64,000 nucleotides of DNA, taken from the NCBI RefSeq assembly GCF_000834655.1, contig NZ_JXQQ01000069.1, positions 1 to 64,000 of the forward strand, given 5' to 3'. Under the pieces are notes generated by a model, which saw only the letters and a program-made list of their open reading frames with translations, did no database searches and had not been told where the DNA came from. This DNA is from Variovorax paradoxus. GTDB lineage: Bacteria; Pseudomonadota; Gammaproteobacteria; Burkholderiales; Burkholderiaceae_C. Made by a program: the position numbers and the translations under genes. Positions 19,329 to 27,193 of the stretch are shown piece by piece (position 1 is the stretch's first letter; each line of letters begins with the position of its first letter).

Positions 19329-20399
19329 TCAGTTCTTGCCCAGGCCACCCAAAAAATGATTCGCGATGAAGAAGTGGTCTTCGTAGATGCGGTCCTGCAT
19401 GTCGAGGAATTCTGCAATCGGCACCCAGCGCACCTCGGCCGCGTCGTCGTCGGCACGCACGTCCGAAAGGCCCGTCCACTGGTTGTGCGCGAGCTCGAAG
19501 AAAAACCCGTGCGTGATCGTGCGGCCGCGCTGCGAGCGGTCGGGCGCATCGAACACATGGCTGGCCTTCATGCTGCCGTTGAGCACGGGCACGGGCACCT
19601 TCAGGCGGGTTTCTTCCTTCAGCTCGCGGATGGCCGCGTCCTGCAGCCGTTCGTGCTGGCCGACGAAGCCGCCGGGCAGCGCCCAGGTGCCCTTGCCGGG
19701 ATGGAACTTGCGCTGCACCAGCAGGATGTGGCCGGCCTCGACCACGATGGCATCGACCGTGGTGTAGATCGGCGGAAAGTCGCTGCCCGCATAGCGGTAC
19801 TTGTCGCGGTAGTCGACGAGGAAGGCGCGCTCCTCGCAGAGCTCGGCGTAGTCGGCGGTGCCGGTGAACTTGTCGAGAAAGGCCGCAGTGCCGTCGGGCA
19901 GGTCGGCCGGCGCGAGCTGGCCGCGGTTCTCGGGGTCGAAGTAGAGGCTGCGCACGTCGGTGGCGTTCAGGCTCTCCACGCTGTGCTGGCCGACGAACTC
20001 CCAGTGCGGGAAGAGCTTGAGGTAGTAGCTCGAGGCGTCCTTGAGGTGGCCCACCAGCGCGACCTTCGCCTGCGCGGGCACATGGCCGTCCTGCTGGATC
20101 AGCCGTTCGACGGCCGACTGGATCGACGCGATCCAGATCTGGTCGTTGTAGGGCGAATCGCCCACGCCGACGACGCTCACGCGCATCTGCTCGGTGCCGC
20201 GCAAACAGGCGCGCACCATGCGTTCGCGTTCGTCGAAGGTGAAGGGGTTCTTGACACTCCGCGGCTTGCGGTCGGAGCCGACCACCACGATGACCCGATC
20301 GGCGGCGCGAAGGCCTTCTTCGATGAGTCGTTGGTGACCGAAATGAACGGGCTGGAAACGCCCGATGACGATGGCGTACTGGTACTTGCGTGTGCTCAC
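19329..20399 (-). CDS. nadM: Bifunctional NMN adenylyltransferase / Nudix hydrolase (NadM-Nudix)
   Basis: Converts NMN and ATP to NAD; the Nudix half hydrolyses a nucleotide-sugar substrate, ADP-ribose in characterised homologues. 356 residues from a GTG at 20399 with GGGGG 8 nt upstream. N-terminal nucleotidyltransferase: YAIVIGRFQPVHFGHQRLIE ((H/T)xGH type), and SVESLNATDVRSLYF. C-terminal Nudix from about 205, with a full Nudix box starting GGFVGQHERLQ and ending RELKEE. First gene of the operon with nadV. The divergent gene starts 83 nt away. Confidence 0.93.
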   Translation of the reverse strand: MSTRKYQYAIVIGRFQPVHFGHQRLIEEGLRAADRVIVVVGSDRKPRSVKNPFTFDERERMVRACLRGTEQMRVSVVGVGDSPYNDQIWIASIQSAVERLIQQDGHVPAQAKVALVGHLKDASSYYLKLFPHWEFVGQHSVESLNATDVRSLYFDPENRGQLAPADLPDGTAAFLDKFTGTADYAELCEERAFLVDYRDKYRYAGSDFPPIYTTVDAIVVEAGHILLVQRKFHPGKGTWALPGGFVGQHERLQDAAIRELKEETRLKVPVPVLNGSMKASHVFDAPDRSQRGRTITHGFFFELAHNQWTGLSDVRADDDAAEVRWVPIAEFLDMQDRIYEDHFFIANHFLGGLGKN

Positions 20400-20419
20400 T
20401 TGGGAATCCCCCAAAATTG

Positions 20420-20436
20420 GCGCAATCAACTTGCGC
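20420..20436. promoter_or_regulatory. Candidate operator between nadM-nadV and the divergent gene
   Basis: GCGCAA (20420-20425) and TTGCGC (20431-20436) form a perfect 6-bp inverted repeat with 5-nt spacer, 21 nt upstream of the nadM start and within the 83-nt divergent promoter region. NAD salvage operons are commonly controlled by NrtR or similar repressors; the site is a candidate on position only. Confidence 0.4.
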
Positions 20437-20482
20437 TTGGGTTCAGGATAGCATCGGTGCCGCCCACGAATCAAGCCTTTCG

Positions 20483-21313
20483 ATGACCGAGCCCTCTTCC
20501 CCCCATGCTCCCGTGCGCCTGAACAAGCGCATGGCCGAACTCAAGATGTGCTCGCGCCGCGAGGCCGACGAGTGGATCGCCAACGGCTGGGTGAAGGTGA
20601 ACGGCAAGCCGGCCGAAATGGGTGTGAAGGTCACGCCGTCCGACCGCATCGAGATCGACAAGGCCGCCAAGGGCCAGCAGGCGAACCAGGTCACCATCCT
20701 CATCAACAAGCCCATCGGCTACGTGAGCGGGCAGGCCGAAGACGGGCACGAACCCGCGGTCACGCTCTTCACGCCGCAGAACCGCTGGGCGGACGACAAC
20801 GCGCGCTTCTTCTTCAGCCCCCAGCAACTGCGCGGCCTTGCGCCGTGCGGGCGGCTGGACATCGATTCCATCGGCCTCCTTGTGATGACGCAGGACGGCC
20901 GCATCGCGCGCCAGTTGATCGGCGAAGACTCGGTGATGGAGAAGGAATACCTGGTGCGCGTGGCTTACTACGGCCCGGGCCAAGCTGCACCGACGGGGCA
21001 GCTCATCCGCATGGACGACGACGATCCCGTCACCCAGAACGTGCAGGCGGTCTTTCCGCCGGCGATGCTCGCGAAGCTGAGGCATGGCCTCAGCCTCGAC
21101 GGCCAGGCGCTCAAGCCGGCGCGGGTCGAATGGCAGAACCCCGAGCAGTTGCGCTTCGTGCTCACCGAGGGCAAGAAGCGGCAGATCCGCCGCATGTGCG
21201 AGCTGGTGGGCCTCAAGGTGGTGGGCTTGAAGCGCGTGCGCATCGGCAAGGTGATGCTGGGCAACCTGCCGGTGGGGCAGTGGCGCTACCTCGGACCGCA
21301 CGAGAAATTCTGA
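20483..21313 (+). CDS. RsuA/RluB/RluE/RluF-family rRNA pseudouridine synthase, RluF-like
   Basis: Isomerises a uridine in rRNA (23S U2604 for E. coli RluF). 276 residues. N-terminal S4 domain (LNKRMAELKMCSRREADEWI, WVKVNGKPAEMGVKV), then the catalytic motif GRLDIDSIGLLVMTQDG with the active-site Asp after RL, and RQIRRMCELVGLKVVGLKRV. Overall order matches RluF best, although the linker around 110-125 (DDNARFFFSPQQLRGLAPCG) is longer. ATG 20483 is preferred to the frame's upstream extension, which runs into the nadM promoter. Confidence 0.88.
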   Translation: MTEPSSPHAPVRLNKRMAELKMCSRREADEWIANGWVKVNGKPAEMGVKVTPSDRIEIDKAAKGQQANQVTILINKPIGYVSGQAEDGHEPAVTLFTPQNRWADDNARFFFSPQQLRGLAPCGRLDIDSIGLLVMTQDGRIARQLIGEDSVMEKEYLVRVAYYGPGQAAPTGQLIRMDDDDPVTQNVQAVFPPAMLAKLRHGLSLDGQALKPARVEWQNPEQLRFVLTEGKKRQIRRMCELVGLKVVGLKRVRIGKVMLGNLPVGQWRYLGPHEKF

Positions 21314-21323
21314 GCGTTCGCCG

Positions 21324-22427
21324 ATGGCCGCCCTGCTGAGCCGGCGCGCGCTGAACCGGGCGACGCTCGCGCGGCAGATGCTGCTGGCGCGGCGCAAGGC
21401 AACGGTCGCAGAGGCCATCGAGAAGCTCGCGGGGCTGCAGGCGCAGGCGCCGAACCCGCCATACATCGGCCTCTGGAGCCGGCTCGAAGGTTTTCGCCGC
21501 GAGCAACTCACCGACGCGCTCAGGAAGCGCCGCGTCGTGCGCATGTCGACGCTGCGCGCGACCCTGCACCTGATGACGGCACGCGACGCGCTGGCATGGC
21601 GCCCGCTGCTCGAGGCGGTGCATCAGCGCGGCCTCTCGGGCGAGCATTCGCGGGCGCTCGAAGGCATCGACCGCGCGGCCGTGGTGGCGGCTGGCGCAGC
21701 ATTGTTCGACGAAGGCCCGCTCACCGCCACCGCGCTCGGGCAGGCGCTCGCGGCGCGCTGGAAAGACCGCGCGCCGGCATCGCTCGCCGCGCTCATCCGC
21801 AACAACGTGCCGCTGGTGCACCTGCCGCCCGCCGGCAGCTGGAACTCGCACCAGAACGCCCAGCTCCAGCCCATCGCGCAATGGCTCGGAGACTCCGCCG
21901 CCGATGCCAACGCCGCCACGCAGGACGACCTGCTGCTGCGCTACCTGGCCGCCTTCGGACCGGCGACGCTGGCCGATGCCGGCGCATGGTCGGGCCTCAC
22001 CGGCTGGAAGGCCGTGGCCGAGCGCCTGAAGCCGCAGTTGCGCATGTTCGTCGGCGAAGAGGGCCAGGAGCTCTTCGACCTGCCGCGCGCGCCGCGCCCC
22101 GACCCCGACACGCCCGCGCCGCCGCGCCTGGTCGCCGAATGGGACAACCTGCTGCTCTCGCACGTCGACCGAAGCCGCGTGATGAGCGAGGCGCATCGCG
22201 CCCGCGTGTTCACCGTCAACGGCATCGTGCGCGGCACGGTGCTGCTAGACGGCTTAGTCTCGGGCACCTGGAAGATCGAGCGGGCGAAGAACGCGGCCAC
22301 GGTCGTGCTGGAGCCGTTCGCGCGCTGGTCGAAGGCCGACCGCCTCGGCGTGCAGGAAGAGGCGATGCGCCTCCTTGCCTTCGCGGCGGACGGCGAGGGC
22401 GAGCGGCACGACGTGCGCGTGCTGTGA
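21324..22427 (+). CDS. Winged-helix HTH_42 protein, AlkZ/YcaQ-like DNA glycosylase family
   Basis: 367 residues of the winged-helix family that includes the interstrand-crosslink DNA glycosylases AlkZ and YcaQ. The N-terminus LNRATLARQMLLARRKATV leads to EKLAGLQAQAPNPPYIGLWS, where QAQ aligns with the catalytic Gln-X-Gln motif of AlkZ; then RMSTLRATLHLMTARDALAW and a C-terminal DNLLLSHVDRSRV with FTVNGIVRGTVLLDG. It starts 10 nt after the pseudouridine synthase. Catalytic activity is inferred from the motif. Confidence 0.8.
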   Translation: MAALLSRRALNRATLARQMLLARRKATVAEAIEKLAGLQAQAPNPPYIGLWSRLEGFRREQLTDALRKRRVVRMSTLRATLHLMTARDALAWRPLLEAVHQRGLSGEHSRALEGIDRAAVVAAGAALFDEGPLTATALGQALAARWKDRAPASLAALIRNNVPLVHLPPAGSWNSHQNAQLQPIAQWLGDSAADANAATQDDLLLRYLAAFGPATLADAGAWSGLTGWKAVAERLKPQLRMFVGEEGQELFDLPRAPRPDPDTPAPPRLVAEWDNLLLSHVDRSRVMSEAHRARVFTVNGIVRGTVLLDGLVSGTWKIERAKNAATVVLEPFARWSKADRLGVQEEAMRLLAFAADGEGERHDVRVL

Positions 22428-22447
22428 CCCTTTCGCCGGCACGGCGC

Positions 22448-22472
22448 CTAAGCGTCGCCTAAGACTTCGCCC
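22448..22472 (+). promoter_or_regulatory. Candidate response-regulator box A (upstream of the two-component pair)
   Basis: CTAAG at 22448 and again at 22459 (11-bp period), followed by N-CTTCGC. The same 25-nt pattern is present at 24706, upstream of the small secreted protein. Direct repeats one helical turn apart are the usual target form for OmpR-family regulators, so this is a likely autoregulatory site about 76 nt before the regulator's ATG. Confidence 0.6.
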
Positions 22473-22548
22473 CTACGCTGCGCCGCGGCGCAGGGCACTA
22501 CCGATCATCCCGATCACGTGCTAACTTGCGGCCCAAGGAGTCGCCGCA

Positions 22549-23205
22549 ATGCGCGTGCTTTTGGTGGAAGACGACGAAATGATCGGGCGCAGCCTGAAAC
22601 AGGCGCTCGAGGGCGCGGGCTGGTCCGCGGACTGGGTGCGCGACGGCGAGCTCGCGCAGAGCGCATTGGGCGACGGCGGCTACACCTGCGTGCTGCTCGA
22701 TCTGGGCCTGCCCAAGCAGGACGGCACCGACGTGTTGCGGCGCGCACGCGAACGCGGCGACGCGACGCCGGTGCTGGTGCTCACCGCACGCGACGGCCTG
22801 GACGACCGCATCAACAGCCTCGACCTGGGCGCCGACGACTACCTTCTCAAGCCTTTCGAGTTTCGCGAGCTGCTCGCGCGCATGCGGGCCATCGTGCGGC
22901 GCCGCGATGGCGCGGCGCATTCGCTGGTGGGCAGCGGCGCGCTGCAGCTGGACCTCACGACGCGCGAGGTGCTGGTCAACGGCGAGCGCGAGGCGCTCAC
23001 GGCGCGCGAGTTCGCGCTGCTGCATGCGCTCCTGGAGCGGCCCGGCGCGATCCTGTCGCGCGAGCAGCTGGAGAACCGCATCTACGGCTGGGGCGAGGAA
23101 GTGACGAGCAACGCGATCGACGTGCTGATCCACGGCATGCGCCGCAAGCTCGGCGCCGAGTCGATTCGCAACGTGCGCGGACTCGGCTGGCGCGTCGCGG
23201 CATGA
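22549..23205 (+). CDS. OmpR-family response regulator (QseB/PmrA/TctD-like)
   Basis: 218-residue two-domain regulator. Receiver: MRVLLVEDDEMIGRSLKQAL, phospho-Asp in TCVLLDLGLPKQDG (about residue 51), Lys in DDYLLKPFEFRELLARM; C-terminal winged helix with LTTREVLVNGEREALTAREF and SNAIDVLIHGMRRKLG. AAGGAG lies 9 nt before the ATG. It pairs with the histidine kinase about 100 nt downstream. The inducing signal is not evident; homologues respond to metals, polymyxin or tricarboxylates. Two boxes with 11-bp CTAAG repeats mark likely targets. Confidence 0.93.
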   Translation: MRVLLVEDDEMIGRSLKQALEGAGWSADWVRDGELAQSALGDGGYTCVLLDLGLPKQDGTDVLRRARERGDATPVLVLTARDGLDDRINSLDLGADDYLLKPFEFRELLARMRAIVRRRDGAAHSLVGSGALQLDLTTREVLVNGEREALTAREFALLHALLERPGAILSREQLENRIYGWGEEVTSNAIDVLIHGMRRKLGAESIRNVRGLGWRVAA

Positions 23206-23300
23206 GGCTCGCCCGCAGGCTGCGCGCACTCCGTGTCGCTTCGCCGATCCCCTGCCGCTGGCAACACCTGAGGCCCCGCGAAGCCCTTTCCCCGGTGTCT
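23202..23300 (+). repeat. Intra-operon palindromic repeat, diverged copy
   Basis: Starts at the regulator's stop codon with ATGAGGCTCGCCCGCAGGCT and keeps GCGCACTCCGTGTCGCTTCG, but the hairpins are degraded (CCCCTGCCGCTGG; GGCCCCGCGAAGCCC). Same place and direction relative to the upstream gene as the better copies at 7213, 36026 and 39897, so probably an old member. Confidence 0.65.
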
Positions 23301-23305
23301 CGTGG

Positions 23306-24709
23306 ATGGTGTCTCTTTCGGCCTCGGCCATGACCGAGGACGTGCGCCCCAATGGCCGCTGGTGGCGACCGCGCTCGCTGCGCAGGCAACTCCTGCTGTG
23401 GCTGGTCACGCTGCACCTGGTCGGGGCGGTCGCGACCGCATGGTTCTCCTTCCTGGCGTACGGCAACCTGGTCCACAACGCGCTGGACGACCAGATGCGG
23501 CTGGTGGCCGAGTCGTACACGGGCAACGACCCGCCCAAGACACCTCGTGCGGTCGATGGGGAGGCCGCGTTTTCGCGAGGCGCTTTCGTCGTGCAGATCT
23601 GGAGCGCCGATGGCACGGCGCTGCGCGCGAGCTCATGGCCCGCGCTGTCGGTGCCGCTGCAGCCCGGCGAGGGCTTTCGCAACGTGAACACGGGCGCCCA
23701 TGCGCATTCGAGCTGGCGCGTCTTCACCGCCGAGCGCGGCCCGCGCGCCGACCAGCCGCGCGTGCAGGTGCTGCAGAACGAGGACTACCGCCGCCGCCGC
23801 GCTTTGCGCCGCGCCCTGCTCGAAGGCCTGCCGATCGCGCTGCTGCTGCCGGCGGCGCTGCTGATCCTGTGGCTCATCGTCTCGGCGGCCTCGCGCTCGC
23901 TGCGCGGGGTGGCGCGCGACGTGGCCTCGCAGGACGAGCGCAGCCCCACCGAGCTTTCGCTCGCGCGCGTGCCCGACGAAATCGCGCCGCTGGTGGGTGC
24001 CTTCAACAACCTGCTCGCGCGTGTGCGCAGCGCCTTCGCCACGCAGCGCCGCTTCGTGCAGGACGCCGCGCACGAACTGCGCACGCCGATGGCCGCCATC
24101 GGCCTGCAGATCGAGAACCTGCGCGCGCACGTGCCGGCCGGCGAAGCCACCGACCGCTTCAACCAGCTCGAGGCGGGCGTGACCCGCGCGCAGCATCTCA
24201 TCGAGCAATTGCTGAGCCTCTCGCGGCAGGACGCGCCGCAGCGTGCGATGGTGCGCGAGGCCATCGACATCGAAGTGCTGCTGCGCGAGAGCGTGAGCCA
24301 GCTGATGGTGCTGGCCGATGCGCGGCGCGTGGACGTGGGTTTCGAAGGCAGCATCACGCCGGTGGTGTCCGCGCCTGCGGCCGAGTTGCGCAGCGTGTTC
24401 GACAACCTGATCGACAACGCGCTTCGCTATGCGCCCGAAGGCGGGGTCGTCGATGTGCGGCTGCATGCGGTCGACGGCCATGCGGTGGTCGACGTGCTGG
24501 ACAACGGGGCGGGCATTCCGGAGAGCGCCATGGGGCGCGTGTTCGACCGCTTCTTTCGCGTGCCGGGCGCGGCGGCCGGCGGCAGCGGGCTCGGGTTGGC
24601 GATTGCGCGGACTGCCGCGGAGCGCAACGGAATGCGCATCGAATTGCAAAACCGCACCGACGGCCCGGGGCTCATGGCGCGTGTGCATCTGCCGTCATCG
24701 CCCGTCTAA
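23306..24709 (+). CDS. Membrane sensor histidine kinase partner
   Basis: 467 residues (459 if started at the ATG at 23330). Two membrane helices, around residues 32-52 and 180-200, bound a roughly 120-residue periplasmic sensor; then HAMP-like region, HisKA with phospho-His in FVQDAAHELRTPMAAIGLQ, and HATPase with FDNLIDNALRYAPEGG, DNGAGIPES and GSGLGLAIARTAAERN. It follows the response regulator in the same operon, separated only by a repeat element. Its stop codon lies inside the second CTAAG box. Confidence 0.93.
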   Translation: MVSLSASAMTEDVRPNGRWWRPRSLRRQLLLWLVTLHLVGAVATAWFSFLAYGNLVHNALDDQMRLVAESYTGNDPPKTPRAVDGEAAFSRGAFVVQIWSADGTALRASSWPALSVPLQPGEGFRNVNTGAHAHSSWRVFTAERGPRADQPRVQVLQNEDYRRRRALRRALLEGLPIALLLPAALLILWLIVSAASRSLRGVARDVASQDERSPTELSLARVPDEIAPLVGAFNNLLARVRSAFATQRRFVQDAAHELRTPMAAIGLQIENLRAHVPAGEATDRFNQLEAGVTRAQHLIEQLLSLSRQDAPQRAMVREAIDIEVLLRESVSQLMVLADARRVDVGFEGSITPVVSAPAAELRSVFDNLIDNALRYAPEGGVVDVRLHAVDGHAVVDVLDNGAGIPESAMGRVFDRFFRVPGAAAGGSGLGLAIARTAAERNGMRIELQNRTDGPGLMARVHLPSSPV

Positions 24710-24730
24710 GTCGCAGCTAAGTCTTCGCTC
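24706..24730 (+). promoter_or_regulatory. Candidate response-regulator box B (upstream of secreted repeat protein)
   Basis: CTAAG at 24706 and 24717 (11-bp period) followed by N-CTTCGC, matching box A at 22448-22472 over both repeats and the trailing CTTCGC. It overlaps the kinase stop codon and lies about 105 nt upstream of the secreted protein's ATG, implying that the response regulator controls that gene. Confidence 0.6.
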
Positions 24731-24834
24731 ATCCTCACCTCAGTCGGTGTGCCTAGAGTACATCCAGGTCCTGCCACGCGCAGTTCGCGCGATGGCACGA
24801 GACCGGAGACAACCTGCCCTCAGGAGAACACACC

Positions 24835-25173
24835 ATGCGCACTTCCTTCAAGCTTCTCGCCATCGGTTCCTTCGCTGCGCTCGCAGCCCTGGGCACCGTG
24901 AATGCATCGGCCGAAACGACCGACGGCTCCGACTTCCATCCGCTGCAGATGAACTCGCCCGAAAGGCCCGAGGTGCAGGCCGGCGCGATTGCCGCCGCGC
25001 ATCCGAGCGGCACCGAGTCCATTGGCCAGTCGACCAGCGCGCCCGCGATGCTGTCGACGGTCTCGGACACCGAAGTGCAGGCCGGCGCCTTTGCCGCCTC
25101 GCACCCCACGGGCACCGAGTCGATCGGCCAGTCGACCTCGCTGCCGCTGGTGAAGTCGGCCAGCGGCAGCTGA
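24835..25173 (+). CDS. Small secreted protein with two internal repeats (unknown)
   Basis: 112 residues. A signal peptide (MRTSFKLLAIGSFAALAALG, cleavage expected after ASA) is followed by two imperfect repeats: EVQAGAIAAAHPSGTESIG and EVQAGAFAASHPTGTESIG, each ending QSTS then a hydrophobic and Pro. No cysteines and no family I can name. The ATG follows CAGGAGAACACACC. Shared upstream box with the adjacent two-component genes suggests it is an output of that system, perhaps a periplasmic stress or binding protein. Confidence 0.8.
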   Translation: MRTSFKLLAIGSFAALAALGTVNASAETTDGSDFHPLQMNSPERPEVQAGAIAAAHPSGTESIGQSTSAPAMLSTVSDTEVQAGAFAASHPTGTESIGQSTSLPLVKSASGS

Positions 25174-25198
25174 TCCCGCTCGGCGGGCGCGGCGACGC

Positions 25199-25906
25199 TC
25201 AGTCGTCGTTGCCGCTGCTGAGCAAGGCGCGGTAGATCACCGCGCCGATGATCGCGCCCGCAATGGGCGCGACCCAGAAGAGCCACAGTTCCGACACCGC
25301 ATGGGACGGCCCGAAGAGGGCCGGGCCCGTGCTGCGCGCCGGGTTCACCGACGTGTTGGTCACCGGGATCGAGATCAGGTGGATCAGCGTGAGGCACAGG
25401 CCGATGGCCATGCCCGCGAAGCCGCCCGCCGCGCGCTTGGCGGTCGAACCCAGGATCACGATCAGGAACACGGCCGTCATCACCACTTCGCACAGCGCCG
25501 CGGCATACAGGCCGTACTTGCCGGGCGAGTGCTCGCCGTAGCCGTTGGTGGCGAAGCCGCCGATGTCGGCGCCCGGCTTGCCCGTGGCGATCAGATAGAG
25601 AATGCCGGCCGCCGCGATCGCGCCGAGCACCTGCGCCACGATGTAGCCCGCGAGCTGCGATGCCTTGAAACGGCCCGCGGCCGCCAGGCCGATCGACACC
25701 GCCGGATTGAAGTGCCCGCCCGAGATCGGTCCGAGCGCATAGGCCCCTGTCACCACCGTGAGACCGAAGGCCAGCGAGACCCCGAGCAGGCCGATGCCGA
25801 CGCCCGGAAAGGCCGCGGCCAGGACTGCGCTTCCGCAGCCTCCGAGCGTGAGCCAGAAAGTACCAATGAACTCGGCCGACCATTTTTTGTAGGTACTGTG
25901 TTCCAT
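25199..25906 (-). CDS. aqpZ: Aquaporin Z
   Basis: Inner-membrane water channel of 235 residues with six hydrophobic segments and both pore loops: HFNPAVSIG (NPA at 67-69) and SVNPARSTGPALFG (NPA at 188-190, followed by the ar/R arginine). Narrow-filter residues look AqpZ-like rather than glycerol-facilitator-like: the second loop is NPARS not NPARD. The ATG at 25906 gives MEHSTYKKWSAEFIGTFWL; the upstream frame to 25963 is not typical. Single gene, convergent with the secreted repeat protein. Confidence 0.95.
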   Translation of the reverse strand: MEHSTYKKWSAEFIGTFWLTLGGCGSAVLAAAFPGVGIGLLGVSLAFGLTVVTGAYALGPISGGHFNPAVSIGLAAAGRFKASQLAGYIVAQVLGAIAAAGILYLIATGKPGADIGGFATNGYGEHSPGKYGLYAAALCEVVMTAVFLIVILGSTAKRAAGGFAGMAIGLCLTLIHLISIPVTNTSVNPARSTGPALFGPSHAVSELWLFWVAPIAGAIIGAVIYRALLSSGNDD

Positions 25907-26085
25907 AGCGCTCCATCCTGAAGTTGAGAAAGCGCGCAGGGTCCAGGCCCGGCGCGGGCGCATTCTGAAACGAGAAATCGGGAGCGTCGATCAGCCCGTT
26001 GCGGCGAACGGCATCTCTTCACGGATCGCGCAATTTTTGTACGCTGCCGCAACTGCGTTGCATCTGCAAGTAAGGCCTCGATACC

Positions 26086-27096
26086 TCAAGGCGTGATGAC
26101 GATCTTCCCGAATGCGCCGCGCTCCAGGTGATCGAGCGCTGCAGGCAGCGCATCGAAACCGTATTGCGCTGCGATCACCGGCTTGAGCGCATTCACGTCG
26201 ATGGCGCGCACGAGGTCTTCGAGTGCACGGCGATGACCGACGCCGATGCCCTGCACCGTCACGCGGCCGAGCACCATCGCATAGAACGAAGCGCTCAGCG
26301 TCTCGCCGCCGAGCATGCCGATGATCGACACGCGCCCCCCTTGCTTCGTGGCCTGCAGCGAGCGGTCGAGGTTCGGGCCGCTCCCGAGTTCGAGCACGTG
26401 GTCCGCGCCGCGGCCGTGGGTGAGCCGGCGCACTTCGGCGGGCCAGTCGCCATCGCGCAGCAGCACGTGCGAAGCGCCGAGTGCGAGCGCCTCGTCGCGC
26501 TTGTCCTGGCTGCCCGTCACCACGATGGCCTGCGCGCCATGCAGCCGCGCCAGCTGCAGTCCGAACAGCGCGACGCCGCCGGTGCCGTGGATCAGCACGG
26601 TCTCGCCCGCGCGCAAGCCGCCGGTCTCGGCGAGTGCGAACCATGCGGTGAGGCCCGCGCAGGGCAGCGTGCTGGCTTCGGCCAGGCTCAGCGTGGCGGG
26701 GGCGGCCACGGCCCACGCCGCATCGATCAGCACATGCGATGCGAGCATGCCCGGCCCGGGTCCGCCGGCGAGCACGGCTTCGCTGTGCCAGTGGCTGTCG
26801 ATCCATCCGCCCCAGAAGGTATTGACGACGCGGTCGCCGACGGCGAAGCGCTTCACGCCGGGGCCTGCGGCGATCACCGTGCCCGCCATGTCGGAGCCGG
26901 GCGTGAAGGGCAGATCGAGCTTCATGCCCATGCCGTCGCGAATCATCAGCAGGTCGCGGTAATTGAGCGACACCGCACCGACCTGCACGAGGATCTGGCC
27001 TGCGCCCGGCTCGGGCAAGGGCGCCTCGGCCTGTTCGAGATGAACGCGGCCGAATCGAGGAAGCTGCCAGCGGCGCAGCGTCTGAGGTTCTTGCAT
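26086..27096 (-). CDS. Zinc-independent MDR oxidoreductase (NADPH-dependent alcohol dehydrogenase-like)
   Basis: 336 residues of the medium-chain dehydrogenase superfamily. GroES-like domain with AVSLNYRDLLMIRDGMG and PFTPGSDMAGTVIAAGPGV, cofactor domain with ETVLIHGTGGVALFGLQLAR (GTGGVA glycine motif), and VSIIGMLGGETL. The catalytic-zinc cysteine of classic alcohol dehydrogenases is replaced (NYRDLL), so it is probably quinone-reductase-like. Divergently transcribed from a LysR regulator 97 nt away, which likely controls it. Confidence 0.88.
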   Translation of the reverse strand: MQEPQTLRRWQLPRFGRVHLEQAEAPLPEPGAGQILVQVGAVSLNYRDLLMIRDGMGMKLDLPFTPGSDMAGTVIAAGPGVKRFAVGDRVVNTFWGGWIDSHWHSEAVLAGGPGPGMLASHVLIDAAWAVAAPATLSLAEASTLPCAGLTAWFALAETGGLRAGETVLIHGTGGVALFGLQLARLHGAQAIVVTGSQDKRDEALALGASHVLLRDGDWPAEVRRLTHGRGADHVLELGSGPNLDRSLQATKQGGRVSIIGMLGGETLSASFYAMVLGRVTVQGIGVGHRRALEDLVRAIDVNALKPVIAAQYGFDALPAALDHLERGAFGKIVITP

Positions 27097-27141
27097 CGGA
27101 AGGGCTCCAAAAAAACGAAGCCTTGATGCTATTGACGATGA

Positions 27142-27192
27142 AAAGTATCCGGTGGCGGATAATTTTCTCCTTTATGGAGCTTGAAAGTATCC
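27142..27192. promoter_or_regulatory. Candidate LysR operator in the divergent promoter
   Basis: AAAGTATCC occurs at 27142-27150 and again at 27184-27192, just before the LysR ATG. The first copy is part of an inverted repeat TATCC (27146-27150), 6 nt, GGATA (27157-27161). Dyads of this size within a shared divergent promoter are typical of LysR recognition sites; the second half-site would fit autoregulation. Confidence 0.5.
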
Positions 27193-27193
27193 A

